Origin: an uncultured Oscillospiraceae bacterium
Lineage (GTDB): Bacteria; Bacillota; Clostridia; Oscillospirales; Oscillospiraceae
Length of the DNA stretch: 31,391 bases
NCBI GenBank assembly: GCA_910584285.1
Contig: CAJTYK010000023.1
Coordinates: 1-31,391 of the forward strand
Direction of reading: 5' to 3'
A model generated the notes under the pieces. That model worked only from the letters and a program-made list of their open reading frames with translations, did not search any database and was not told the DNA's origin. Positions 15,350-22,695 of this stretch are shown piece after piece. Every line of letters starts with the position of its first letter. Positions within the stretch are counted from its first letter, which is position 1. A program made the position numbers and the translations under genes.

Positions 15350-16927
15350 TTAGGCGGACAGACGGGCCTCGGGCACATAGGCCCGGTGGAGGAAGGTGAC
15401 GATGGTGCCCCGGTCGCAAACCCTGCCCGGGCTGAATTCGGTTTGGGCAGTATTGGTGCCGTTGGTGACGCCGTTGTCCACCGCCCAGTCCACCGCCTTG
15501 GCGTAGACGGCGCCGGCGGGCACGTCGGTGAAGCTGCTGGCCTTGGCGTCCTCCTTACCCAGGGCCTGCCAGATGTAATTGACCGCGTCAGCCCGGGTGC
15601 AGAACGCGCTGCCGTCAAAGCCGCTGTCAATCATTCCTTTTTGCAAGGCCCAGGCCTGGGCCTTGACCATGTCGGCGTTCTCGGCCTTGCCCTCGCCGCG
15701 GCTGGCACGGTAAAGGAAGGTCAGGATCTGGGCATGGGTGCACTGCTGGGTGGGGGAGAACTTTCCGTCCCCGGTGCCGTTGGTAATGTCCTTGGACACC
15801 GCCCAGTCCACGGCGTCGGCATACCACGTTCCGGCGTCTACGTCGGTGAAGGTGGGGGTGGGCGTTGACGGCTGGCTGTCCGGCGTGTAAGGCGTGGAGC
15901 TTATGGGCAGGAAGCCATCGGTGAACAGGCCCTCCTGATCGTTGCGATAAGTGTAGGTATACCGCTGGCTGCCGGCGGAAACGACGTACTTCCGCCCATT
16001 TCCGGAGGCATTGGCCATAAACACGCTGTCTTTCCCGATCCGGCTGTTGTCACTGTAGGTGATGTCCGCTATGTAAAACTTCCCGTCCTCCATGCGAACC
16101 ACGTTCCACATATGATTGTCGTTGCCTTCAGTGCCTTCGGCAATGTAGCAGGCCACGTCCCCGTCAAAATCAGACAGGTCACATAGATATTTAAACGCTT
16201 TGGCGTAGCCCTCGCACAGCACGTTGGTTCTGGGATTGCCATCAAAGACGTAAATCAACTGCCAAGGATTTCCATATACAGAATCGTCTTTCATCAAAGC
16301 GTTGTAAGCGTCGTCGTTATAGGTATTCAGTGCGCAGATTTCGTCCCGGTAGGCTACCAGCTTTTCATAATCGGACTTGCCCGCATTCGCCCGGACGATG
16401 GATTCCGCCTTCCCTTTGACCGCATTGGCCTGGGCAATCTTAGCCGGGTCTACCGTGGTCTTGCTGCTGCCCCGATAATCGGGAGACACATCAAAGGAAA
16501 CGGTTAGGCTCGTGATCCAAACGGTGCTGTCGGTATGCTGCTGGTACCAATACCAACTCCACGAGTTATTCGCCCAAAACATCTCAAAGGGGAGATCCAT
16601 CTCTAAGCAGGTATAAACCTTATCCAATACTTCATTGACTTTTTTGTTCAGCGCGTCTTCCAGTTTCTCATCATCAACGCTGGAAAGGCCCAACTCCTGC
16701 ACCGACCACTCCATTTCCCCCTTCTCCATTAGGAGGTCGGTTTCTGTGCTGGTTTGCTTCCCCCCGGCCACCTTCTCGACAACGTCTTTCATCTCCTGAT
16801 AGATCCGCTGGTTCACCCCGCTGAGCTTTTCCCCCGCCACAGACGGGACTGCGGACGCGAAGGCCGGAACAATCAGCCCGATACACAAGGCCAGCGCCAG
16901 GAAAATTGCCGTAAACCGTTTTTTCAT
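15350..16927 (-). CDS. Secreted transglutaminase-like protein with C-terminal SLH domains
   Basis: About 525 residues. A Sec signal peptide (KKRFTAIFLALALCIGLIVPAFASA) covers the first 26 or so. A transglutaminase/protease-like domain spans roughly 170-290: NVLCEGYAKAFKYL with Cys near 238, DNHMWNVVRMEDG with His near 272 and YIADITY with Asp near 288, the expected Cys-His-Asp triad. A Thr/Pro linker (about 345-360) leads to three S-layer homology modules (about 361-525; FTDVDAGTWYADAVDWAV and repeats), which anchor proteins to secondary cell-wall polymer. Start ATG 16927 has GGAG nine bases upstream; GTG at 16945 is an alternative. The SLH part is clearly richer in G+C than the transglutaminase part, suggesting a domain fusion. 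The element at 17007-17228 lies directly upstream. Confidence 0.88.
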   Translation of the reverse strand: MKKRFTAIFLALALCIGLIVPAFASAVPSVAGEKLSGVNQRIYQEMKDVVEKVAGGKQTSTETDLLMEKGEMEWSVQELGLSSVDDEKLEDALNKKVNEVLDKVYTCLEMDLPFEMFWANNSWSWYWYQQHTDSTVWITSLTVSFDVSPDYRGSSKTTVDPAKIAQANAVKGKAESIVRANAGKSDYEKLVAYRDEICALNTYNDDAYNALMKDDSVYGNPWQLIYVFDGNPRTNVLCEGYAKAFKYLCDLSDFDGDVACYIAEGTEGNDNHMWNVVRMEDGKFYIADITYSDNSRIGKDSVFMANASGNGRKYVVSAGSQRYTYTYRNDQEGLFTDGFLPISSTPYTPDSQPSTPTPTFTDVDAGTWYADAVDWAVSKDITNGTGDGKFSPTQQCTHAQILTFLYRASRGEGKAENADMVKAQAWALQKGMIDSGFDGSAFCTRADAVNYIWQALGKEDAKASSFTDVPAGAVYAKAVDWAVDNGVTNGTNTAQTEFSPGRVCDRGTIVTFLHRAYVPEARLSA

Positions 16928-17006
16928 GCATCCTCTCTCCTTCACAAAGTTATGTCTCCAACAGACCGGCCCGGGACAGGCCGTGCGCCCGCCCCCGGCA
17001 GCCTAC

Positions 17007-17228
17007 CGGAAACATAAAAAGCGGTATCGAGTTTGAATACCCAACACCGCCTTGAAAATCAACGCGAACACAAAGCCTATCCCAATTTCTCGCCTTGCTA
17101 TTCCGGCGGAAAACGGATATAATAGGCCCGTGGTACGATTATTTATCGCTGTATTGAGTGGTGCCTCACTCGCGCAGGGCCGTGGGGTGCTCGCTACACC
17201 CCATGGCCTGCCGCCTTTTATGCTTCCG
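17007..17228 (-). ncRNA. Candidate structured non-coding RNA, about 220 nt
   Basis: On the minus strand a promoter (17234-17262) would start transcription at about 17227-17228. The first 18 bases, CGGAAGCATAAAAGGCGG (17228-17211), pair along their full length with 17024-17007, with two G-U pairs and no mismatches in minus-strand RNA. Inside are a long hairpin (17197-17210 with 17175-17189, loop UAGCGAG), a small GAGUG/CACUC hairpin, and near the 3' end an 11-bp stem followed by TTTTT. There is no supported ORF. It could be a stand-alone RNA, a leader controlling the downstream secreted protein, or a MITE with terminal inverted repeats. 6S, raiA and Clostridiales-1 RNAs are families to test; I could not match it to one. 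Confidence 0.6.
17016..17050 (-). terminator. Terminator hairpin within the RNA element
   Basis: Minus-strand GCGGTGTTGGG (17050-17040) pairs with CTCGATACCGC (17031-17021), 11 bp with three G-U pairs, followed by TTTTT (17020-17016). The G-U pairs work only in minus-strand RNA. The 3' arm overlaps the closing stem of the RNA, so the two folds compete. Confidence 0.65.
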
Positions 17229-17233
17229 CCCTC

Positions 17234-17262
17234 ATTTTATCTGATCCGGCTGGAAAATGCAA
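17234..17262 (-). promoter_or_regulatory. Promoter of the candidate RNA
   Basis: On the minus strand TTGCAT (17262-17257), 17 bases, TAAAAT (17239-17234). The predicted start coincides with the first base of the 18-bp closing stem. Confidence 0.65.
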
Positions 17263-17277
17263 GGGCTTTTTCCGTAT

Positions 17278-17312
17278 AAAAACGCCCCGCCCGGGGGAAC
17301 CCGGACAGGGCG
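17278..17312 (-). terminator. Terminator of the psuK-psuG operon
   Basis: Minus-strand CGCCCTGTCCGGG (17312-17300) pairs with CCCGGGCGGGGCG (17295-17283), including two G-U pairs valid only on this strand, then TTTTT (17282-17278). Confidence 0.8.
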
Positions 17313-17318
17313 CTCTTT

Positions 17319-18230
<912 letters not shown>

Positions 18231-18261
18231 AATAAACTCCTCCTAATAACATTTATGATGA

Positions 18262-18339
18262 AACCACAAAGCGAAACGCAGTTTCGCGGTTCAAGTTTTT
18301 CTTTTTGCTTCTTTTTCTTTTTTCAAAAAGAAAAAGAAG
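18262..18339. repeat. Hairpins between psuK and psuG, one of pure T/C-A/G sequence
   Basis: CTTCTTTTTCTTTTT (18308-18322) pairs perfectly with its complement at 18325-18339, a 15-bp arm pair with a two-base centre. Beside it GCGAAAC/GTTTCGC (around 18270-18286) forms a second stem. A polypurine-polypyrimidine hairpin this long inside an operon may attenuate psuG or be a dispersed repeat. Confidence 0.6.
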
Positions 18340-18354
18340 GCCCTTGACCTTATC

Positions 18355-19437
18355 CTATCCCGCCGCCATCCGCGCCGTCAGAGCCTCCACGCTCATAATC
18401 TCGTTAATGGTCTCGGCGCTCTCTATGGCGATGGACGCCGCCGCCGAGCCCGCCCGGGCGGTGCCCTCCAGGTCGGTGCCCTCCAGATAGGCCCAGGCCA
18501 GCGCCGCCATGAAGGCGTCCCCACAGCCGGTGGTGTTCACCCGCTTCCCCGGCAGGCAGGGCAGCCGCACCCGGCCGCTGTGATCCGCCGCCAGCACCCC
18601 CTCTCCCCCCAAGGAGATAAACACCCGCCGCAGGCCGGTGTTCAGCAAAACGTCCGCCGCCCGGTTCAGGCTGGCCTCGTCAGTGATGGGCACGCCGGAC
18701 AGCAGCTCTGCCTCCATGCGGTTGGGCTTGAGGGTGTGGAGCTTCCCCAGCACCGGCCCCAGGCGCTGGGCTTTCGCGGTGGACACCGGGTCGGCAAAGA
18801 TGGGCGGGGTGACGTGCTCGGCGATCCACCGGATGGCGTCGGCGGGGATGTTGGTATCCACCACCACCAGCTGGGCGTTTTGCAGCAGCGGGGCCCGGGA
18901 GGCCAGGAAGGCCGGGGTGATATGCCGGTAGATCTCCATGTCGGACAGGGCCAGCTCCATCTCCCCGCCCTCGTCGGCGATGAACAGGTAGGTGGACGTG
19001 CGCCCCCCCGGCACCTGGAGGGAGCGGCTGATGTCGATGCCCAGCTCCCCGCAGGAGGCGGCGATGCGCTGGGCGTACAGGTCGTCCCCGAAGGCGGTGA
19101 GCAGGCGGGCGTCCAGCCCCAGCAGGGCCATGTTGTGGGCGATGTTCCGCCCCACGCCCCCCAAGCTCATGCGCACCACGCCGGGGTTGGAGTCGGCGGC
19201 CACCAGGGGGGCGGCGGAGGCGCCGCCAATGTCCATATTGACCCCGCCCACCACCACCGCGTAGGGGGCAGAGGTGACGATATAGCCCTTGCCGGCGATA
19301 TGGCCCTTTTTCATCAGGTTGGAGATATGCACCGCCACCGACGAACGGGCGATGCCCGCCCTGTCCGCCAGCTCCTGCTGGGAGATCAGGGGGTTTTCCT
19401 CAATCCACCGGAGGATCTGCCGTTCCCGCTGGGTCAT
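18355..19437 (-). CDS. psuK: Pseudouridine kinase with N-terminal winged HTH (PfkB family)
   Basis: About 360 residues. Residues 1-55 form a winged helix (TQRERQILRWIEENPLISQQ, ELADRAGIARSSVAVHISNL). The rest is a ribokinase/PfkB sugar kinase: GGVNMDIGG, MSLGGVGRNIAHNMALLG, TAFGDD, LKPNRMEAE and the signature NTTGCGDAFMAAL with the catalytic Asp. It phosphorylates pseudouridine to its 5'-phosphate for PsuG. HTH-PfkB fusions of this type (for example YeiI-like proteins) are known. ATG 19437 was chosen because AGGAG lies eight bases upstream; a GTG at 19446 abuts the RBS. The promoter carries a perfect palindrome that the HTH could bind. Confidence 0.88.
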   Translation of the reverse strand: MTQRERQILRWIEENPLISQQELADRAGIARSSVAVHISNLMKKGHIAGKGYIVTSAPYAVVVGGVNMDIGGASAAPLVAADSNPGVVRMSLGGVGRNIAHNMALLGLDARLLTAFGDDLYAQRIAASCGELGIDISRSLQVPGGRTSTYLFIADEGGEMELALSDMEIYRHITPAFLASRAPLLQNAQLVVVDTNIPADAIRWIAEHVTPPIFADPVSTAKAQRLGPVLGKLHTLKPNRMEAELLSGVPITDEASLNRAADVLLNTGLRRVFISLGGEGVLAADHSGRVRLPCLPGKRVNTTGCGDAFMAALAWAYLEGTDLEGTARAGSAAASIAIESAETINEIMSVEALTARMAAG

Positions 19438-19466
19438 GGGCCTCACTCCTAAACTTTTCTCTTTTT

Positions 19467-19484
19467 AATAAGCATATGCTTATT
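19467..19484. promoter_or_regulatory. Perfect 18-bp palindromic operator over the psuK promoter
   Basis: AATAAGCATATGCTTATT is fully symmetric and covers the -10 hexamer of the psuK promoter. Binding would block initiation. The HTH domain of PsuK is the nearest candidate ligand-sensing repressor. Confidence 0.75.
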
Positions 19485-19499
19485 TTGATGGTTTGTCAA
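19471..19499 (-). promoter_or_regulatory. Promoter of psuK-psuG
   Basis: On the minus strand consensus TTGACA (19499-19494), 17 bases, TATGCT (19476-19471). Start near 19464, about 27 bases before the ATG. Confidence 0.8.
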
Positions 19500-19535
19500 G
19501 ACCCAAAAAAATTTCCCCTGTTTTCCATTTTGCTC

Positions 19536-19564
19536 TTGACTCCATAATTGCATCGTGCTATAAT
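19536..19564 (+). promoter_or_regulatory. Near-consensus promoter of the unknown gene at 19601
   Basis: TTGACT (19536-19541), 17 bases, TATAAT (19559-19564), plus extended -10 TG (19556-19557). One base from consensus; expected to be very strong unless repressed. Confidence 0.85.
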
Positions 19565-19575
19565 TACACGTGTAA
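19564..19575. promoter_or_regulatory. BlaI/CopY-type operator
   Basis: TTACACGTGTAA is a perfect 12-bp palindrome containing TACA-N2-TGTA, the known recognition pattern of BlaI/MecI/CopY repressors. It starts on the last base of the -10 and covers the transcription start, a repressor position. No BlaI-family gene is in the window. Confidence 0.55.
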
Positions 19576-19600
19576 ATCAAAGAAAGTGAGGTTCACATCC

Positions 19601-20008
19601 ATGAAAGCTACCTATCAGGATTACCGAAACGAAAATCCCAGGTGCGCCAATCTTGGCGGCGCGACCGCCCCGGCGGTATTTGATCTGCTATCCCAGGATG
19701 CCAATATCATTGCGATGATTGACGCGTCGGAGCAGGGGAAGCCCGCCCTGACCCCCTGCGTCCAGCAGATTGAGGACTTTCTGCTAAGCCGTGCCGACCC
19801 AGACTTTGACGTAACCCAGCATAAAGTCCGGCAGGCTGTCGGGTGCATGGTCAAAACCATCCTGCGGCCCTTTGGCTACCGCTGGCTCAAGCGGGAAAAC
19901 CATCTTCCAAAAGGAACCGGCCGTTATTTTGCCGGTGCATCCCGATACAGCCTGTCGGCTCCGGAGGAGGCCACCATGAAAGTAGTCAAGCAAATCGAAG
20001 AAATTTGA
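19601..20008 (+). CDS. Hypothetical protein, probably frameshifted near its 3' end
   Basis: 135 residues as read; I do not recognise the family. The sequence is soluble, with LGGATAPAVFDLLSQ, a basic middle (VKTILRPFGYRWLKR) and the C-terminal AGASRYSLSAPEEATMKVVK. The frame stops at TGA 20006-20008 straight after ATTT. Removing one T from 20004-20006 opens the frame onward for about 32 residues (DYISNAHALRRFRLEGVRQY and more) to TAA at 20100-20102, right before a terminator. Such a clean extension suggests either a true frameshift or a one-base sequence error; the intact gene would be 19601-20102. Start ATG follows GTGAGG. It has its own strong promoter with a BlaI/CopY-like operator and stands alone. 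Confidence 0.65.
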   Translation: MKATYQDYRNENPRCANLGGATAPAVFDLLSQDANIIAMIDASEQGKPALTPCVQQIEDFLLSRADPDFDVTQHKVRQAVGCMVKTILRPFGYRWLKRENHLPKGTGRYFAGASRYSLSAPEEATMKVVKQIEEI

Positions 20009-20101
20009 CTACATCAGCAATGCGCACGCCCTCCGGCGGTTCCGGCTGGAGGGCGTCAGGCAATACGGGCAGTTTGCCCAGCTGACCTGTGCCAAAGCAT
20101 A

Positions 20102-20135
20102 AAACCGCCCCGCCGGTTTTCCAGCGGAGCGGTTT
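20102..20135. terminator. Bidirectional terminator
   Basis: AAACCGCCCCGC (20102-20113) pairs with GCGGAGCGGTTT (20124-20135) with one mismatch; the minus side ends TTTT. It can end both the hypothetical gene and the convergent membrane-protein gene. Confidence 0.75.
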
Positions 20136-20138
20136 GCC

Positions 20139-20510
20139 CTAAAGATCCTGAATACGGGTTTTTTTCAACTGCCCTATGGTTTTCCAGCGCTTGCCCAGCC
20201 GGCACGCGCCGTAGGCGAGGAGCAGCAGCAGGGTGGGGATGTTCTCCACCAGCAGGGCGAGGAACAGCAGCCCGGTATGCTCCGCCAGCCGACCCTCGGC
20301 GCTGAGCGTGACGGCCCGGACAACCAGCACCGCCGCCCGCCAGATCAGCCACAGCCCCGGCAGCGCCAGCCCCAGCCGCCCGTCCTTTTTCAGCGACAGG
20401 AAGATCTCCAACGCCAGCGCCGCCGCCAGCACCGCCAGGAATACCGGGATATCCCGCCCGTTTATGGTGACGAGATCCGCGCCCTCCTCAAAGTGAAATC
20501 CGCTGCCCAT
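20139..20510 (-). CDS. Small membrane protein, function unknown
   Basis: 123 residues with three likely membrane segments: IPVFLAVLAAALALEIFLSL (about 21-41), LALPGLWLIWRAAVLVVRAV (about 48-67) and GLLFLALLVENIPTLLLLLAYG (about 79-100). The tail is basic. It begins three bases after the stop of a DUF2089 regulator, so the two are co-transcribed and probably work together. Small membrane proteins often accompany DUF2089 regulators, but the role is not known to me. Start ATG 20510 follows AGGAGGAATG within the end of the upstream gene. Confidence 0.75.
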   Translation of the reverse strand: MGSGFHFEEGADLVTINGRDIPVFLAVLAAALALEIFLSLKKDGRLGLALPGLWLIWRAAVLVVRAVTLSAEGRLAEHTGLLFLALLVENIPTLLLLLAYGACRLGKRWKTIGQLKKTRIQDL

Positions 20511-20513
20511 GGG

Positions 20514-20822
20514 TCATTCCTCCTTTGTTTTGCGGTATTCGCGGATCAGCAGCTTGGCCGTGCCGAAGTCCAGCTTGTCGTCCACTGCCAGCCGCTTCAC
20601 CAGTGCCTCGTAGGGATCGGCCTGGGCCGTCTCCGCCAGTTGGATCTTCTGGATCAGCCGATCCAGCCGCAGCCGCACCGTGGGGTAGCTCACCCCGTAC
20701 TGCACCGCCATCTCCTTCAGCGACCCGGAAGCCAGCACAAAGCGCCGGATAAAGGCTGCATCCTCGTCCTCCAGGTTTTCCATCCAGGCAGGAAGCCGAT
20801 CCAAGGCCGCCACCCCTTTCAT
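20514..20822 (-). CDS. DUF2089-family DNA-binding protein
   Basis: About 102 residues, or 96 if it starts at TTG 20804. LPAWMENLEDEDAAFIRRFV and then GSLKEMAVQYGVSYPTVRLR form the DUF2089 helix-turn-helix core. The N-terminal zinc-ribbon found in many family members is absent. The ATG at 20822 lies almost exactly at the predicted transcription start, so translation there would be leaderless; TTG 20804 has AAGGGG at a workable distance and may be the real start. It likely regulates its own short operon with the downstream membrane protein. The intergenic sequence upstream is A+T-rich. Confidence 0.8.
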   Translation of the reverse strand: MKGVAALDRLPAWMENLEDEDAAFIRRFVLASGSLKEMAVQYGVSYPTVRLRLDRLIQKIQLAETAQADPYEALVKRLAVDDKLDFGTAKLLIREYRKTKEE

Positions 20823-20829
20823 AAAATTA

Positions 20830-20857
20830 AGTATAACATAAATAATATTAAAGTCAA
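20830..20857 (-). promoter_or_regulatory. Promoter of the DUF2089 operon
   Basis: On the minus strand TTGACT (20857-20852), 16 bases, TATACT (20835-20830), in A+T-rich surroundings. Start about 20823. Confidence 0.7.
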
Positions 20858-20875
20858 GGCTGATCTATTGTTTCA

Positions 20876-20916
20876 TAAAATAAAAGCGCCGCCCCAATCC
20901 GCCGGGACGGCGCTTT
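20876..20916 (-). terminator. Terminator of the ABC importer operon
   Basis: Minus-strand AAAGCGCCGTCCC (20916-20904) pairs with GGGGCGGCGCTTT (20895-20883), one G-U pair, followed by a T-rich run. Confidence 0.85.
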
Positions 20917-20935
20917 GTAGTTTCGGCATAGAAAA

Positions 20936-21730
20936 TCAGCCCAGCAGCAGCTTGTCGTCCGCCTCGTCGGAGCCGGTGGCCTGACCGAACCGGGCCAGCA
21001 GATCCTCCACGGTGAGCTTCTTCTTGTCCTCTCCGGCGATGTCCAGGGCGACGCGCCCCTCGTACATCATGATCAGCCGGTTGCCGTGGACGATGGCATC
21101 CTTCATGTTGTGGGTGATCATCAGGGTGGTGAGCTTATCCTTCTGGACAATGCGCTCGGTGGCCTCCAGCACCTTGGCTGCCGTCTTGGGATCCAGCGCC
21201 GCGGTGTGCTCGTCCAGCAGCAGCAGGTCGGGCTTTTGCAGGGTGGCCATCAGCAGGGTGAGGGCCTGCCGCTGCCCACCAGACAGCAGCCCCACCTTGG
21301 AGGTGAGCCGATCCTCCAGCCCCAGATCCAGAATTTTGAGCACCTCCCGGTAGTGCTCCCGCTCGTCCCGGGTGATGCCCCGGCGCAGCGTGCGACCCTT
21401 GCCCCGGCGGGAGGCCAGGGCCAGGTTCTCCTCAATCTGCATGGTGGCGGCGGTGCCCATCATGGGGTCCTGGAATACCCGGCCGATATGCCTGGCCCGT
21501 TTGTGCTCGGGCAGCTTGGTCACATCCACGCCGCCGATGGAGATCCGCCCGGAGTCCACCGGCCACACCCCCGCCACCGCGTTGAGCAGGGTGGACTTGC
21601 CCGCTCCGTTGCCGCCGATGACGGTGACAAAATCTCCGTCGTTCAGGGTGAGGGACACCCCGTTCAGCGCCGTCTTTTCGTTGACGGTGCCGGGGTTGAA
21701 GGTCTTATAGATCTCTTTGATGTCAAGCAT
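20936..21730 (-). CDS. ABC importer ATP-binding protein (COG1101-like)
   Basis: 264 residues. Walker A GGNGAGKST (about 38-46), Q-loop FQDPMMGTAATMQIEENLAL, signature LLSGGQRQALTLLMATLQ, Walker B PDLLLLDEHTAALD and switch His in MITHNM are all present. It powers the importer formed with the downstream-numbered permease and binding protein. The set matches the architecture of the TrpXYZ-type amino acid or related importers (binding protein COG2984, permease COG4120). The ATG at 21730 lies inside the end of the permease gene (8-base overlap), implying translational coupling. Substrate cannot be read; tryptophan/tyrosine is one family precedent, but no T-box was seen upstream. Confidence 0.9.
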   Translation of the reverse strand: MLDIKEIYKTFNPGTVNEKTALNGVSLTLNDGDFVTVIGGNGAGKSTLLNAVAGVWPVDSGRISIGGVDVTKLPEHKRARHIGRVFQDPMMGTAATMQIEENLALASRRGKGRTLRRGITRDEREHYREVLKILDLGLEDRLTSKVGLLSGGQRQALTLLMATLQKPDLLLLDEHTAALDPKTAAKVLEATERIVQKDKLTTLMITHNMKDAIVHGNRLIMMYEGRVALDIAGEDKKKLTVEDLLARFGQATGSDEADDKLLLG

Positions 21731-22676
21731 GGGCGCTGTCCCCCTTTCCCGCGGGGATCACCTTTTTGGCGAAGTACCGCCCCTTCCAGTGGGGCACCGC
21801 CAGGAACAGGGCCACCACCAGAGCGGTGAGCAGCTTCAGATCGTCGGTGGACAGGCCCAGCCGCAGCACGAACTGGATCACGATATAGTAGATCACCGCG
21901 CCGATGGCGCAGGCCAGCAGCTTCAGCGCGAAGTTGCGGAACACCTTGGAGAACAGCACCTCGCCGATGATGACGGCGGCCAGACCGATGACGATGGCGC
22001 CCCGGCCCATGTTCACGTCGGCAAAGCCCTGGTACTGGGCCAGCAGCGCCCCGGCCAGCGCCACCAGGGCGTTGGACACCATCAGCCCCAGCACTTTGCA
22101 CCAGTTGGTGTTGATGCCCTGGGCCCGGGCCATATTGCCGTTGGAGCCGGTGGCCCGCAGGGCGCAGCCCAGCTCGGTGCCGAAGAACCAGTACAGCACG
22201 GCGATGACCACAACCAGAAGGACGGCCAGCGGGATCAGCGGGTTGTTCAGGGCCAGATCCCGCACATAGCGGGCGGACACCAGCAGGCCATACTTGTCCA
22301 CGCTGATGGGCAGATTGGCCTTGCCGCCCCCGGTGCCCCAGCCCATGATCCGCAGATTGATGGAATACAGCGCCAGCTGGGTCAGGATGCCGGACAGGAT
22401 GGCGGGGATGCCGCACACCGTGTGGAGCAGACCGGTGACCAGCCCCGCCAGCAGCCCCGCCAGCACGGCGCACGCCATGGCCACCCCCACCGGCGCCCCG
22501 TTGAGGGTGAGCAGGACGCACACCGCCGCCCCGGTGCCGATGGAGCCGTCCACCGTCAGGTCGGCCACGTCCAGGATTTTATAGGTGATATACACGCCGA
22601 TGGCCATCACGCCCCAGGCGAGGCCCTGGGCCGCAGCCCCGGGCATAGAGTTGAGCAGAGAAGTCAGGAAAGCCAT
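21723..22676 (-). CDS. ABC importer permease (COG4120-like)
   Basis: 317 residues, polytopic, with eight or so hydrophobic segments (for example GLAWGVMAIGVYITYKILDV and LIPLAVLLVVVIAVLYWFFG). TVDGSIGTGAAV and ATGSNGNMARAQGIN resemble branched-chain/BmpA-type permease loops that contact the ATPase. It forms the membrane channel and would work as a homodimer. Start ATG 22676 has GGAGGG upstream. It lies 19 bases after the binding protein and overlaps the ATPase start, so one operon. Confidence 0.88.
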   Translation of the reverse strand: MAFLTSLLNSMPGAAAQGLAWGVMAIGVYITYKILDVADLTVDGSIGTGAAVCVLLTLNGAPVGVAMACAVLAGLLAGLVTGLLHTVCGIPAILSGILTQLALYSINLRIMGWGTGGGKANLPISVDKYGLLVSARYVRDLALNNPLIPLAVLLVVVIAVLYWFFGTELGCALRATGSNGNMARAQGINTNWCKVLGLMVSNALVALAGALLAQYQGFADVNMGRGAIVIGLAAVIIGEVLFSKVFRNFALKLLACAIGAVIYYIVIQFVLRLGLSTDDLKLLTALVVALFLAVPHWKGRYFAKKVIPAGKGDSAHA

Positions 22677-22695
22677 GGGAATCCCTCCGGTCGCG

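Noticed and set aside
17095..17123. Plus-strand promoter TTGCTA-N17-TATAAT inside the RNA element
   Set aside because: Good match to consensus, but it would start inside the closing stem and serves no gene; kept only as a possible antisense start.
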